Of a DNA stretch of 64,000 bases, positions 16,344 to 24,154 are shown one piece after another. The stretch's first letter is position 1. Every line of letters begins with the position of its first letter. The DNA comes from Bin87 sp965262485. Lineage in GTDB: Bacteria > Chloroflexota > Dehalococcoidia > Lucifugimonadales > UBA3495. Made by a program: the position numbers and the translations under genes. The notes below the pieces were generated by a model. It ran no database searches and was not told the origin of the DNA. It saw nothing but the letters and a program-made list of their open reading frames with translations. The stretch lies in assembly GCA_965262485.1 (NCBI GenBank), contig OZ253540.1:3348001-3412000 (forward strand), read 5' to 3'.

Positions 16344-17093
16344 ATGGCAGATTACTCACACATAGAACGCTACCGCGCTGACTTGCAGGAGCTCATTGAG
16401 TTTGGCGGCTCGGATAACGAACAAAGCATCCGGGCCGCTTTTCAGTATTGTCTGCGGGCCTATTGCCGGGACCACCGGGAGCAGCTGGCGTTGGTGCCGG
16501 AGTTGCGCGCGCCGGGCAACGTGGTGCCGGACGGCACGGTGATGGACGCTCTGCGGATGCCTCGGGGATTTTGGGAAGCTAAAGACACCCATGACAACCT
16601 GGACGCTGAGATTGAGCGCAAATTCAACATTGGCTACCCACGGGAAAACATCCTCTTTGAGGATTCGCGTCATGCGGCGCTGATTCAGGGCGGAGAACAG
16701 GTAATGCGGGTTGATATGACCCGCCCCGGAGAGTTGCACCGGCTCATCCAGCGATTCCTGGACTATGAACTGCCGGAGATAAACGAGTTTCGCCAGGCTC
16801 GTCAGCAATTCAAGGACGACCTGCCCGCCGTGCTGGACAATCTGCGGGGCGTGGTCGCCGAGGCCGAAACCGGCAACGCCGAGTATCAGGCTGCCGCCGG
16901 CCGTTTCCTGGAGCACTGCCGGCGCACCATCAGCCCCGAAGTGTCGGATACCGACGTGCGGGTTTGTTTAGTTGCTCGCGATGTAAACCTTATTGACCAA
17001 ACGTCAGCACACCTTGCTTGGCCACCGACTCCAATGTTTTTCCTTGATGGCTTGCGGACGAGTTGCTGGCAGATGCTGGATCGTAGCTCATAA
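16344..17093 (+). pseudogene. Type ISP restriction-modification enzyme, N-terminal remnant
   Basis: Residues 1-208 match the Mrr-like nuclease start of single-chain type ISP (LlaBIII-like) enzymes. NVVPDGTVMDAL and GFWEAKDTHDNLDAEIERKF contain the PD-(D/E)xK residues. After SDTDVR at about 16966 the frame enters foreign sequence (VCLVARDVNLIDQT...) lying over the end of the divergent methyltransferase gene. The helicase and methyltransferase domains (about 1,100 residues in family members) are missing; a C-terminal piece is found at 18899-19705. The remaining nuclease domain alone is not expected to work. Confidence 0.75.
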
Positions 17094-17910
17094 CGACAGC
17101 TTCCAACATTGGCTTTCGATTTTTCTCATGGGCACCGACATGATAAAAATGTTCTTGAGTTAATACCGTGAATTCGCTCCACAGCGTGCGGAAGAATTCA
17201 TTCTCCCTGTGCTGATTGCTGTGCCAAGTCGAGAGCATAAAACGAGCCCCACAGTTCTTCAGCGCGGTGTGCAGTTGCTTCTCAGAAAGTTCATCCCAAG
17301 CGTGGTAGTAGTCCACGTGTCGGCCAACGTATGGAGGGTCACAATAGATGAAATCGCGACCTGCCGCTATCTGGATGGTAGACTGATAGCCTTGGCATAC
17401 GAAATGCCAGTCGAACGTACGAGAGGCGACACTGAATCTCGTAACTTGGTTGATGATTTTCGTGATGTATGCAGGTGCGAACCGCTGTGGCTTGTGTCCA
17501 AAGGGAACGTTGAACTTCCCTCGTTTATTAAAGCGAATCACGCCATTGAAACATGATCGGTTTAGAAATAGAAAGTCCAGAGGGTCAAACGTCGAATTAA
17601 ACCGATCTCGAACACGGTAATAATGGTCTTGACCTCGTTCCGACAGCAGATTGCCTTCATGTTCAAGGAACTTCCTCGTCTTCGGCCCATCTATTTCGCC
17701 ATCCTTAATCGCTTGATAGAACCGAATCAGGTGAGGGTTGGTGTCGGCCAGCAACGCCCGTTTAGGCATGACGTTTAGCACCACGACCCCGGAACCCAAG
17801 AACGGTTCAATCCAAAGCCCGTCTTGATCTCGGTCAATGCAACGCAATATCATCGGAATTAGCTTGGTTTTAATTCCCTGACATTTGATGGGGGGGGTTA
17901 GCACACGCAA
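16990..17910 (-). CDS. Adenine-specific DNA methyltransferase, D12/Dam class (partner of EcoRV-like REase)
   Basis: The 306-residue protein has the alpha-class (D12) layout: IKCQGIKTKLIP (FxGxK-like SAM site), FLGSGVVVLN, ADTNPHLIRFYQAIKDG, a target-recognition part with FLFLNRSCFNGVIRFNKRGKF, and catalytic DPPY in FIYCDPPYVGRHVDYY. It starts two bases after the restriction gene stop, so the pair is co-transcribed. Base composition is clearly more AT-rich than the flanks, indicating transfer. It probably methylates adenine in a GATATC-like site, protecting against the neighbouring nuclease. Confidence 0.88.
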   Translation of the reverse strand: MRVLTPPIKCQGIKTKLIPMILRCIDRDQDGLWIEPFLGSGVVVLNVMPKRALLADTNPHLIRFYQAIKDGEIDGPKTRKFLEHEGNLLSERGQDHYYRVRDRFNSTFDPLDFLFLNRSCFNGVIRFNKRGKFNVPFGHKPQRFAPAYITKIINQVTRFSVASRTFDWHFVCQGYQSTIQIAAGRDFIYCDPPYVGRHVDYYHAWDELSEKQLHTALKNCGARFMLSTWHSNQHRENEFFRTLWSEFTVLTQEHFYHVGAHEKNRKPMLEAVVMSYDPASASNSSASHQGKTLESVAKQGVLTFGQ

Positions 17911-17912
17911 TG

Positions 17913-18761
17913 TTAGCTCCTTGCCCGGCTTCGCCTGGCTTTGGGTACGACTTTACCCACGTCGCCTTTACGATACTTAACAAAGTCAGTCAATCTTCGG
18001 ATTGTACGGGTTTGGCCGTTTGGATCCTTTATGGTGATTTTGCCGTAGTTCATCCAATAATCATCGAACCAGTCTTCTCCCAACTTTGAGAACATCCCGT
18101 TTCCAGCAACGACGTCATCGATTTTGGAGATGCTTCCGATGTTGGCTGTATTTCCGCTGCCACTCTTGTCGCTAGCGATTGTCCATTTCTCCTGCACGAA
18201 AAATTGGAAATCCCGGATCACGGACACTATAGACTTCAAGTTTCTAAGTGGGAACATTTTTGTTTCGTCAATGTCCGACTCCGGACTCCGAGAATAAATG
18301 ATTCCCAGGCAATAATGCCCCGCGTATTCTTGATAGGGGAATTGTATGTTCTTCTTGCTACTGCGGTCGGTGAAATACTCTCCATGCGACCCGAGGGTGA
18401 ACCCGTTGCAGAAATCGGGGCTGTCAGGGAGTCTATAGGTTGTCTTAAAATCTACGGCGAACTTAACACGCGGGTCAGCGGTCTTGACGAAAGAAATGTC
18501 AGGGTAATAGTTCTGATGGTCAGCAAGGACCAACCCGAACCCCGCGGTCTCAGCAAATGTGAGGAGCTTAGGCAAGAGGTGGATTTCAAGTATCTTTGAT
18601 ACGATCTTCGTATCCGATGAGATTGTGTAAATGCTGCGGTAAACGTCTATGAAGCCCTTGACTGTCCACTGCCCATCTTTGGTCTTGATATCGTCCCCGA
18701 TATTCTCGACGAGCCTACGGAGCGTTTTAAGGAATGCAGCCTTCTCTTGCTTTTTGTTCAT
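17913..18761 (-). CDS. EcoRV-like type II restriction endonuclease
   Basis: The start is placed at the ATG at 18761 (MNKKQEKAAFLKTL), which has GGGGTG six bases upstream; an ATG at 18818 is possible. Motifs shared with EcoRV occur in order: NYYPDISF (EcoRV NHYPDFTL, catalytic Asp), VDFKTTYR (IDIKTTYT, DxK active site), FTLGSHGEYF, FPYQEYAGHYCLGIIYSR, QEKWTIASDKSGSGNTANIG and WFDDYWMNY. The predicted site is therefore GATATC-like with a blunt cut, by inference from homology. It lies upstream of its methyltransferase in an AT-richer insert within a type ISP gene. Confidence 0.9.
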   Translation of the reverse strand: MNKKQEKAAFLKTLRRLVENIGDDIKTKDGQWTVKGFIDVYRSIYTISSDTKIVSKILEIHLLPKLLTFAETAGFGLVLADHQNYYPDISFVKTADPRVKFAVDFKTTYRLPDSPDFCNGFTLGSHGEYFTDRSSKKNIQFPYQEYAGHYCLGIIYSRSPESDIDETKMFPLRNLKSIVSVIRDFQFFVQEKWTIASDKSGSGNTANIGSISKIDDVVAGNGMFSKLGEDWFDDYWMNYGKITIKDPNGQTRTIRRLTDFVKYRKGDVGKVVPKARRSRARS

Positions 18762-18898
18762 TCGGTTCACCCCAGAGTCAACCCGCTTTTTCGATTCCGA
18801 TTTGGCGGCACATGACATTCAATCAAGTTGGTCGATACGATAACATCGTTCAATGTTCAAAGGTACCTATCATCGGGCCAACGAACAAGCCCGATTCT

Positions 18899-19705
18899 AT
18901 GATGCCATTCAACCCCGTGCGTTGCAGGATAGTCGGCACGGTTACAGCCCGGGCGGGTGGCCTGCCCCTCTACCGCTACACGGCGGACGGCGAGCGGGTT
19001 AGCAACATCACCGAGTGGGGGCTGCGGCAGTTCCGGGAGCATTACAGGGACGAGGGTATCACCGCCGAGGATATTTTTGCCTACACCTACGCGGTGCTGC
19101 ACGACCCGGTGTATCGCTACGACTACGGGGTTGACCTGTTGCGGGAGTTTCCGCGGCTGCCGCTGTATCACGACTTTGACCTCTGGGCCAAGATGGGACA
19201 GCGGTTGCTGGATTTGCATATCGGGTTTGAATCCGCCGAACCGTACCCGCTGGAACGGCGGGATAAGCACGGCATAACCCCCCACCGGGCCATCCTCCGC
19301 GCTGACCGAAAGCGCGGCATCATCACCCTGGACGAGCAGACCACGCTGTCCGGTGTGCCGCCGGACGCCTGGCGCTATCAGCTAGGCAGCCGCTCCGCGC
19401 TGGAATGGGTGCTCGACCAGTACAAGGAGCGCAAGCCCCGCGACCCAACCATCGCCGAAAAATTCAACACCTACCGCTTCGCCGACCACAAGGAGCGGGT
19501 AATCGACCTGCTGCAGCGCGTCTGCACCGTAAGCGTGAAGACGATGGAGATTGTCGACCTCAAAATTGACGTGCTGACGGATATTGACCCGGACGAGGGG
19601 TTGGAATGGCGGCCCGAATCTGAGATGGATCTGATAGAGCAAACGGCGCTGGCCAACCCCACGATGCCAATTGAAGGAGTGCTCCGCCAGCTGGGACTGG
19701 ACTAG
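18899..19705 (+). pseudogene. Type ISP restriction-modification enzyme, C-terminal remnant
   Basis: The open frame carries LPLYRYTADGERVSNITEWG, LRQFREHYRDEGITAEDIFA and YTYAVLHDPVYRYDYGVDL, then SRSALEWVLDQYKERKPRDP, all typical of the target-recognition end of type ISP enzymes. The region upstream of about 18955 does not match. It is the other end of the gene at 16344; together they cover only about a third of a normal protein. The stop codon at 19705 overlaps the left end of a MITE. Confidence 0.8.
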
Positions 19706-19841
19706 GTTCTGTTGACATCGTCATTCCGGCGAAAGCCGGAATCCAGTGCTCCAAGTAAGCATAACTATCCCGAAATTAGCCACCTCCCAAACCTCTGGAT
19801 TCCCGCTTTCGCGGGAATGACGGTATTTGTCAACAGGCCCT
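19704..19841. repeat. MITE family M, copy 3
   Basis: AGGTTCTGTTGACA (19704-19717) and TGTCAACAGGCCCT (19828-19841) are the outer inverted repeats; GTCATTCCGGCGAAAGCCGG and CCCGCTTTCGCGGGAATGAC are the inner arms. The core, TAAGCATAACTATCCCGAAA then TTAGCCACCTCCC, is copy 2 inverted. Length about 138 bp. Confidence 0.88.
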
Positions 19842-19842
19842 G

Positions 19843-19908
19843 GACCGGGTAAACCGCCGGATAACCGTCCTCCGCGTCCAACACCGCCGCGAAGCATATC
19901 GACGATAA
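19843..19908 (+). pseudogene. RelE-type toxin, C-terminal relic
   Basis: Immediately after the MITE the frame reads DRVNRRITVLRVQHRREAYRR and a TAA. This matches the last strand and tail of RelE/ParE toxins (compare DRENRRIVVELVGHRSEVYRRS at 20447-20500). The rest of the gene is missing. Confidence 0.55.
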
Positions 19909-19936
19909 CCGGAGTCAAGCCTCCCACGTCATCCCC

Positions 19937-19984
19937 CCAATCCCGGTACAATAAGCGCACTCAAAGGCGCACTCAACTCAATTC
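19937..19984. repeat. Dispersed promoter-like repeat, copy 1
   Basis: CCAATCCCGGTACAATAAGC and GCACTCAACTCAATTC occur here, at 20530-20565 and at 21484-21519, the last directly before acs. TACAAT could serve as a -10 box. This copy has an internal duplication of GGCGCACTCAA. It precedes the antitoxin gene at 20000. Confidence 0.75.
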
Positions 19985-19999
19985 GCATGGAGGATAGCA

Positions 20000-20236
20000 A
20001 TGACGCCGCAAACAGCACAAACGGTAGCCGATTTGACCATCGCAGAGTTTCGGGCGTTGATTCGGGAAACCGTTGCCGAGGTGGTCGAGGAGTTGGTGGG
20101 AGACCCCGACGAGGGGTTGGCATTGAGCGATTGGGCGGCGGCGCGACTGGAAGCGGCGCGGGAAGAGGCGGCGGCGGGTGAGCTGCAGACGGTTCCGTTG
20201 ACGGAAGTGGCAAGGCAATACGGGCTGCCCGAGTAA
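20000..20236 (+). CDS. Antitoxin of a RelE/ParE-type module
   Basis: The 78-residue acidic protein starts at an ATG with GGAGG eight bases upstream. It is mostly helical (FRALIRETVAEVVEELVGDP; LSDWAAARLEAAREEAAAG) and ends LTEVARQYGLPE, like antitoxins found just before RelE genes. Its stop and the toxin ATG share one base (TAATG). The toxin is frameshifted, so the module is probably inactive now. Name-level family uncertain. Confidence 0.65.
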   Translation: MTPQTAQTVADLTIAEFRALIRETVAEVVEELVGDPDEGLALSDWAAARLEAAREEAAAGELQTVPLTEVARQYGLPE

Positions 20237-20500
20237 TGTACAGCGTAGAGCTTTCGGATGAGGCCAATGACGATCTGGCGCGGCTGGACTCGACGGCAGC
20301 GCAACTTGTCATCAACCGGCTGACCTGGCCTGGCCGAGAACGTCGATCTGGTGAACCACCGAGCATTGACCGGACGTTGGGATGGATTTTACCGGCTACG
20401 GGCCGGCGATTACCGGACTTTGTACACCATTGACCGGGAGAACCGCCGGATAGTCGTTGAGTTGGTGGGACACCGCAGCGAGGTGTACCGCAGGAGCTAA
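20236..20500 (+). pseudogene. RelE/ParE-type toxin broken by a one-base insertion
   Basis: The first part, MYSVELSDEANDDLARLDST, reads in one frame to TW at about 20327. The second part, LAENVDLVNHRALTGRWDGF and YRLRAGDYRTLYTIDRENRR, reads in the next frame to TAA at 20500. Removing one C from ACCTGGCCTGGCCGAG restores the whole RelE fold with its basic RLRAGDYR active-site strand. Without correction the product stops early after unrelated residues. Confidence 0.8.
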
Positions 20501-20529
20501 CAAATCACCCGCCCTCCCACGTCATCCCG

Positions 20530-20565
20530 CCAATCCCGGTACAATAAGCGCACTCAACTCAATTC
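20530..20565. repeat. Dispersed promoter-like repeat, copy 2
   Basis: CCAATCCCGGTACAATAAGC plus GCACTCAACTCAATTC, with CCTCCCACGTCATCC upstream as in copy 1. It joins the end of the RelE pseudogene to a methyltransferase fragment. Confidence 0.75.
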
Positions 20566-20568
20566 GTT

Positions 20569-20715
20569 GCGCTGACCAACCTCTACAACCAGCGTCCCAC
20601 CTGGCTGGTCAACGCGCATAACGCATTGGACGCCGCCATCGCCTACAGCTGGCTGGCGGATTCGGCAATACTGGAGCGGTTACTGGCGCTGAATCTGGAG
20701 CGAGCGGCAGGCTAG
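20569..20715 (+). pseudogene. MmeI-like R-M enzyme, C-terminal relic
   Basis: The frame reads ALTNLYNQRPTWLVNAHNAL, DAAIAYSWLADSAIL and ERLLALNLERAAG, then TAG. It is closely similar to the last 50 residues of the intact enzyme at 30322-33060 (TNLYNQRPSWLANAHATLDA; ERLLALNLERAAEE). Everything upstream is lost, and it begins right after a dispersed repeat. Confidence 0.75.
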
Positions 20716-20786
20716 CGGGCTGTAATCTTACGCCCGGTTGCAGATTGCGAACTGGCCGCTATGGATTGGGACACCCGGGCTGGGAG

Positions 20787-21146
20787 CTACTCCGAATACC
20801 CGCGGCGGCGCAGGGAGCGGCGACGGCGGACCGCGGGCTGGCGCAAGCGCACCGCGTATGCTGGTTTCCGAGGCCGTCCGCTTTGAGCGTCCTCGTAGCC
20901 CAGATCATACCCTTCCGCACGTAGCTTCTCCCGGTTCTTGGCGCGCCGTTCGTTAATCCAATGTGCGATCGACACTGTTATCTCCTTGATTTGCAGCAAT
21001 CCCCAAGCGATAAAGCCGGACGCTACAAAGCTAGCGCCAATCCCCAGCACGATATTGAGGGCTATCTCGTTTGGCGTACCGTCGTCCGGCCGGTACATAA
21101 ACGCCAGTAGCGTCAGTGTGACCGAGCCGGATATTCCGCCCAGCAA
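20787..21146 (-). CDS. Small membrane protein with basic C-terminus, unknown
   Basis: The 119-residue frame opens with a TTG at 21146, with no ATG before residue 17. Two hydrophobic helices are visible (SGSVTLTLLAFMY; IALNIVLGIGASFVASGFIAWGLL). A charged tail follows with NERRAKNREKLRAEGYDLGYEDAQSG and a very Arg-rich end. I do not recognise a family. The end may be frameshifted or low-complexity. Confidence 0.45.
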   Translation of the reverse strand: MLGGISGSVTLTLLAFMYRPDDGTPNEIALNIVLGIGASFVASGFIAWGLLQIKEITVSIAHWINERRAKNREKLRAEGYDLGYEDAQSGRPRKPAYAVRLRQPAVRRRRSLRRRGYSE

Positions 21147-21537
21147 AGTGATGAATTGGAACCCCGGTCAGTCTTTGCGGTTTATCCCCCAAATTGTTTC
21201 ACGGTCGCTACCATAACCGGGCTCAATCATTGCGCCGTCCTTGCCAATTCCTGTTTAAGTTAGCAAGGCGGCGCAACTCTGTCAATCGTTTCATTATGGA
21301 AGGGTTACAGCAGTCCGTCGCGGAAACAGCCGAGGGTAGGAATCATTCCAGCGGGAGATGTTGTAGTATAATCGTCCCAGAGACGACATATATTCTGTTT
21401 AGACAAAATCACCGCCGGCTCACCTTCGTGACCCTCTTCCATTACGTATGTATAGCGGCGGTCATATTTGGCGCTACCGCCCGCCAATCCCGGTACAATA
21501 AGCGCACTCAACTCAATTCACTCCGAGGTGCGCTTTT
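21147..21537. other. Gap upstream of acs with promoter-like sites
   Basis: No gene is supported. TATAAT at 21367-21372 has only a weak -35 upstream and is followed by the small hairpin TCGTC-CCAGA-GACGA and a T-rich stretch. The third copy of the dispersed promoter-like repeat lies at 21484-21519 with TACAAT at about 21495, suitably placed to drive acs. Confidence 0.4.
21484..21519 (+). promoter_or_regulatory. Dispersed promoter-like repeat, copy 3, in front of acs
   Basis: CCAATCCCGGTACAATAAGC and GCACTCAACTCAATTC end 18 bases before the acs ATG. As the copy next to an intact housekeeping gene, it may be the original of the three. GAGGTGC just upstream of the start is the likely RBS. Confidence 0.5.
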
Positions 21538-23442
21538 ATGGTTCAGCAGGGACAAATCGACCATTTGTTGCAGGAATCCGGCGAGATTCCACCGCCGCCC
21601 CACGTGTCGGCTCAGGCGACGCTCACTGACTACGACGCTGTGTACGCCCGTTCCGTCGCCGACCCGGAGGGGTTCTGGGCCGAGGCCGCCGATGAGCTCC
21701 ACTGGTTCCGCCGCTGGGATGAGGTCTTTCAGTGGGAATATCCCAATTTCCGCTGGTTCGTCGGCGGCCAGACCAACATCGCCTACAACGCCCTCGACCG
21801 GCACCTCACCACCGAACGCCGCAACAAGGCCGCCCTCATCTGGCTGGGCGAGGATGGCGCCGAGCAGGTCTATACCTACGCGCGATTGGCCCAGCAGGTG
21901 AATCGCCTGGCCAACGGTTTGAAATCCCTGGGCGTGGGCAAGGGCGACCGCGTGGTCATCTATATGCCCCTCACGCCGGAAGGCGCCATCAGTATGCTGG
22001 CCTGCGCCCGCATCGGGGCAATTCACAGCGTGGTTTACGCCGGATTCAGCGTGGGTTCTCTGCGGGACCGCATCCAGGATGCCACCGCCAAGGCGCTCAT
22101 CACCGGCGACTATGGATACCGCCGCGGCAATCGCGTTGACCTGAAGGGCATTGCCGACGAGGCCGTGGTTGGCTGCGACAGCCTGACCCACGTCATCGTC
22201 TGGCGCCGGGAGATTGCCCGCGAAGAGCTGGGCGCCAACGAAGTGGACTTCGCAGAGTTGCTGGCCAGCAACTCCATCGACTGCCCCGCCGAAGTCATGG
22301 ACTCCGAGGACCCGCTCTACATCCTGTACACCAGCGGCACCACCGGCAAGCCCAAGGGTGTCGTCCACGTCCACGGCGGCTACATGGTGGGCACTCACTA
22401 TCATTTCAAGACCTTCTGGGACGTGAAGGACAACGATGTGTTCTGGTGCATGTCGGACATCGGATGGGTGGTGGGCCACAGCTACATCGTCTATGCCCCC
22501 CTCGTGGCCGGAGCGACCACCGTGTTCCGCGAGGGCGCTCCCGACTACCCCCACAACGCGGTGTTCTACGAGGTGATCGAGAAGTACGGCGTCAACGTCA
22601 TATTCACTGCTCCCACCGCGGTGCGGATGCTGATGCGTTACGGTGAAGAACCGGCCAGCCGTTACAACCTGCGCTCGCTGCGCTTCCTGACCTGCGCCGG
22701 CGAGCCGCTGAACCCCGAGGCCCTGCGCTGGGCACACCAGCACATCTGCGGCAGCGGCGAGTGGGCGCACATGGTGGATAACTGGTGGCAGACCGAAACC
22801 GGCGGCCCGTGTCTCGGAACGACGGCAACCATGGCATCCCGTCCCGGTCGGGTGGGCCGCGCGCTGCCCGGCGCAGTCATGGACATCGTGGACCGGGAAG
22901 GCCAGCCCATCGAGGAGCCGGACAAGGGCGGGCTGCTGGTCATCCGCCGGCCTTTCCCCCATTTCTCCCGCACGGTGTGGGGCGACCCCGACCGTTTTGC
23001 CGAGACCTGGAACCAGATTCCCGGCGTCTATCTCTCCGGCGACGTGGCCCTGCGCGACGCCGACGGCTACTACATGGTGGTGGGCCGCGCCGACGACGTG
23101 CTCAATGTGGCCGGACACCGCATCGGCTCTGCCGAGGTTGAAAGCGCTCTGGTGTCGCACCCGCAGGTTGCCGAGTCGGCGGTCATTGGCAAACCCGACG
23201 AACTGCGCGGCGAGGTCATCAAGGCTTTCGTAACCCTCCGCATGGGCAGCGAAGGTTCCGACCTGATGGTCAACGACCTTCAGCAGCACGTGCGCCGGGA
23301 GTTGGGGCCCATAGCGGTGCCGTCGGAAATCGAATTCACCCCCACCCTGCCCAAAACCCGCTCCGGCAAAATCATGCGCCGCCTCCTCAAAGCCCAGGAG
23401 CTGGGCCTAGACCCGGGCGACATCACCACCCTGGAGGAGTAG
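21538..23442 (+). CDS. acs: Acetate--CoA ligase (AMP-forming acetyl-CoA synthetase)
   Basis: The 634-residue protein is full length for Acs. Adenylate-forming motifs are intact: YTSGTTGKPKGVVHVHGGYM (A3, about 262), WCMSDIGWVVGHSYIVYAPL, DNWWQTETGG (A5, acyl pocket Trp), GDVALRDADGY (A7), GRADDVLNVAGHRIG (A8) and the catalytic Lys in TRSGKIMRR near the C-terminus. It converts acetate, ATP and CoA to acetyl-CoA in the cytosol. The A10 Lys is a usual site of acetylation control. It is a single gene downstream of a promoter-like repeat. Confidence 0.95.
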   Translation: MVQQGQIDHLLQESGEIPPPPHVSAQATLTDYDAVYARSVADPEGFWAEAADELHWFRRWDEVFQWEYPNFRWFVGGQTNIAYNALDRHLTTERRNKAALIWLGEDGAEQVYTYARLAQQVNRLANGLKSLGVGKGDRVVIYMPLTPEGAISMLACARIGAIHSVVYAGFSVGSLRDRIQDATAKALITGDYGYRRGNRVDLKGIADEAVVGCDSLTHVIVWRREIAREELGANEVDFAELLASNSIDCPAEVMDSEDPLYILYTSGTTGKPKGVVHVHGGYMVGTHYHFKTFWDVKDNDVFWCMSDIGWVVGHSYIVYAPLVAGATTVFREGAPDYPHNAVFYEVIEKYGVNVIFTAPTAVRMLMRYGEEPASRYNLRSLRFLTCAGEPLNPEALRWAHQHICGSGEWAHMVDNWWQTETGGPCLGTTATMASRPGRVGRALPGAVMDIVDREGQPIEEPDKGGLLVIRRPFPHFSRTVWGDPDRFAETWNQIPGVYLSGDVALRDADGYYMVVGRADDVLNVAGHRIGSAEVESALVSHPQVAESAVIGKPDELRGEVIKAFVTLRMGSEGSDLMVNDLQQHVRRELGPIAVPSEIEFTPTLPKTRSGKIMRRLLKAQELGLDPGDITTLEE

Positions 23443-23486
23443 GAACCATTTTTGAAGGTGCGCCTTACCGATGCTAGAATCTCCCG

Positions 23487-23849
23487 ATGAACGGCAGAGA
23501 ATTCGTGAGGCGCGCCCGGCGTTATGCCAGGGCCAATGGGCTGGAATGGTACTTTGACCCAGCGCGGGGCAAGGGCAGTCACGGCAGGTTTTACCTCGCG
23601 AACCGTAATACCATAGTGCAGCACGGTGAGATCCCCCGACGTACGCTGTTTTCAATGCTGCGCCAGTTGGGGATAAATCCCAGGGAGTTCTGCTCATGCG
23701 ATATCTTTATCCTTGCAAAATTGACGGCAACGAGGAAGACGGCGATGGGTTTGTGGTGTCCTATCCCGATATTCCGTGGGCCCATACCGGCGGCTTTACG
23801 TTCAAGGAGTCTCTCATCCTCGCCGAGGATTGCCTGGTGGTCGCGCTGA
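23487..23849 (+). CDS. hicA: HicA-type mRNA interferase toxin (extended overlap with hicB)
   Basis: The first 70 residues are typical HicA: REFVRRARRYARANG, GKGSHGRFYL with the catalytic His, GEIPRRTLFSMLRQLGINPREF. The normal protein ends about there. Here no stop occurs and the frame runs another 50 codons into hicB, giving a 120-residue protein with an arbitrary tail. The 154-base overlap is unusual; loss of the original stop is the likeliest cause. HicA cleaves mRNA on ribosomes and is neutralised by HicB. Confidence 0.8.
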   Translation: MNGREFVRRARRYARANGLEWYFDPARGKGSHGRFYLANRNTIVQHGEIPRRTLFSMLRQLGINPREFCSCDIFILAKLTATRKTAMGLWCPIPIFRGPIPAALRSRSLSSSPRIAWWSR

Positions 23850-24130
23850 GCCACTACGTCGACCACGGTGAAGAACTGCCCACCCCCAGCCCTTTCCAGG
23901 ATGGTCAGGAGCTTCTGACGGTGCAGCCGGTCATCGCCGCCCAGCTGGACCTCTACACTGCCATGCGCGAGCAGGGCATCAGCCAGGCGGAACTGGCGGA
24001 GCGGCTGGGCGTCAGCAGCGCCGCTGCCGAAAAGCTGTTGAGCCTGGACTACTGCACCCCTCTCAGCCAAGTGAACAAAGCGCTGCTCGCTGTGGGTGGC
24101 CGTCCGGCGGTGGAAAATCAGGCTGCGTGA
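23696..24130 (+). CDS. hicB: HicB-type antitoxin with C-terminal HTH
   Basis: The 144-residue protein has the degraded RNase-H fold of HicB: MRYLYPCKIDG, FVVSYPDIPWAHTGGFTFKE, LVVALSHYVDHGEELPTPSP. A C-terminal XRE-type helix-turn-helix follows (GISQAELAERLGVSSAAAEK, then PLSQVNKALLAVG), which would bind the operon operator. It is encoded after and overlapping hicA, the usual gene order. It likely neutralises HicA and represses the operon. Confidence 0.85.
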   Translation: MRYLYPCKIDGNEEDGDGFVVSYPDIPWAHTGGFTFKESLILAEDCLVVALSHYVDHGEELPTPSPFQDGQELLTVQPVIAAQLDLYTAMREQGISQAELAERLGVSSAAAEKLLSLDYCTPLSQVNKALLAVGGRPAVENQAA

Positions 24131-24154
24131 CCGCCCGGAAAGGGAGCGATTGGA

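Noticed and set aside
20236..20433. Short intact RelE variant
   Set aside because: After codon 31 the sequence bears no RelE features, while the +1-shifted frame restores them exactly, so it is a frameshift.
21508..23289. 593-codon open frame antisense to acs
   Set aside because: It is the GC-rich shadow of acs codons (His/Val/Gly-rich, no family motif); acs has full family conservation on the other strand.
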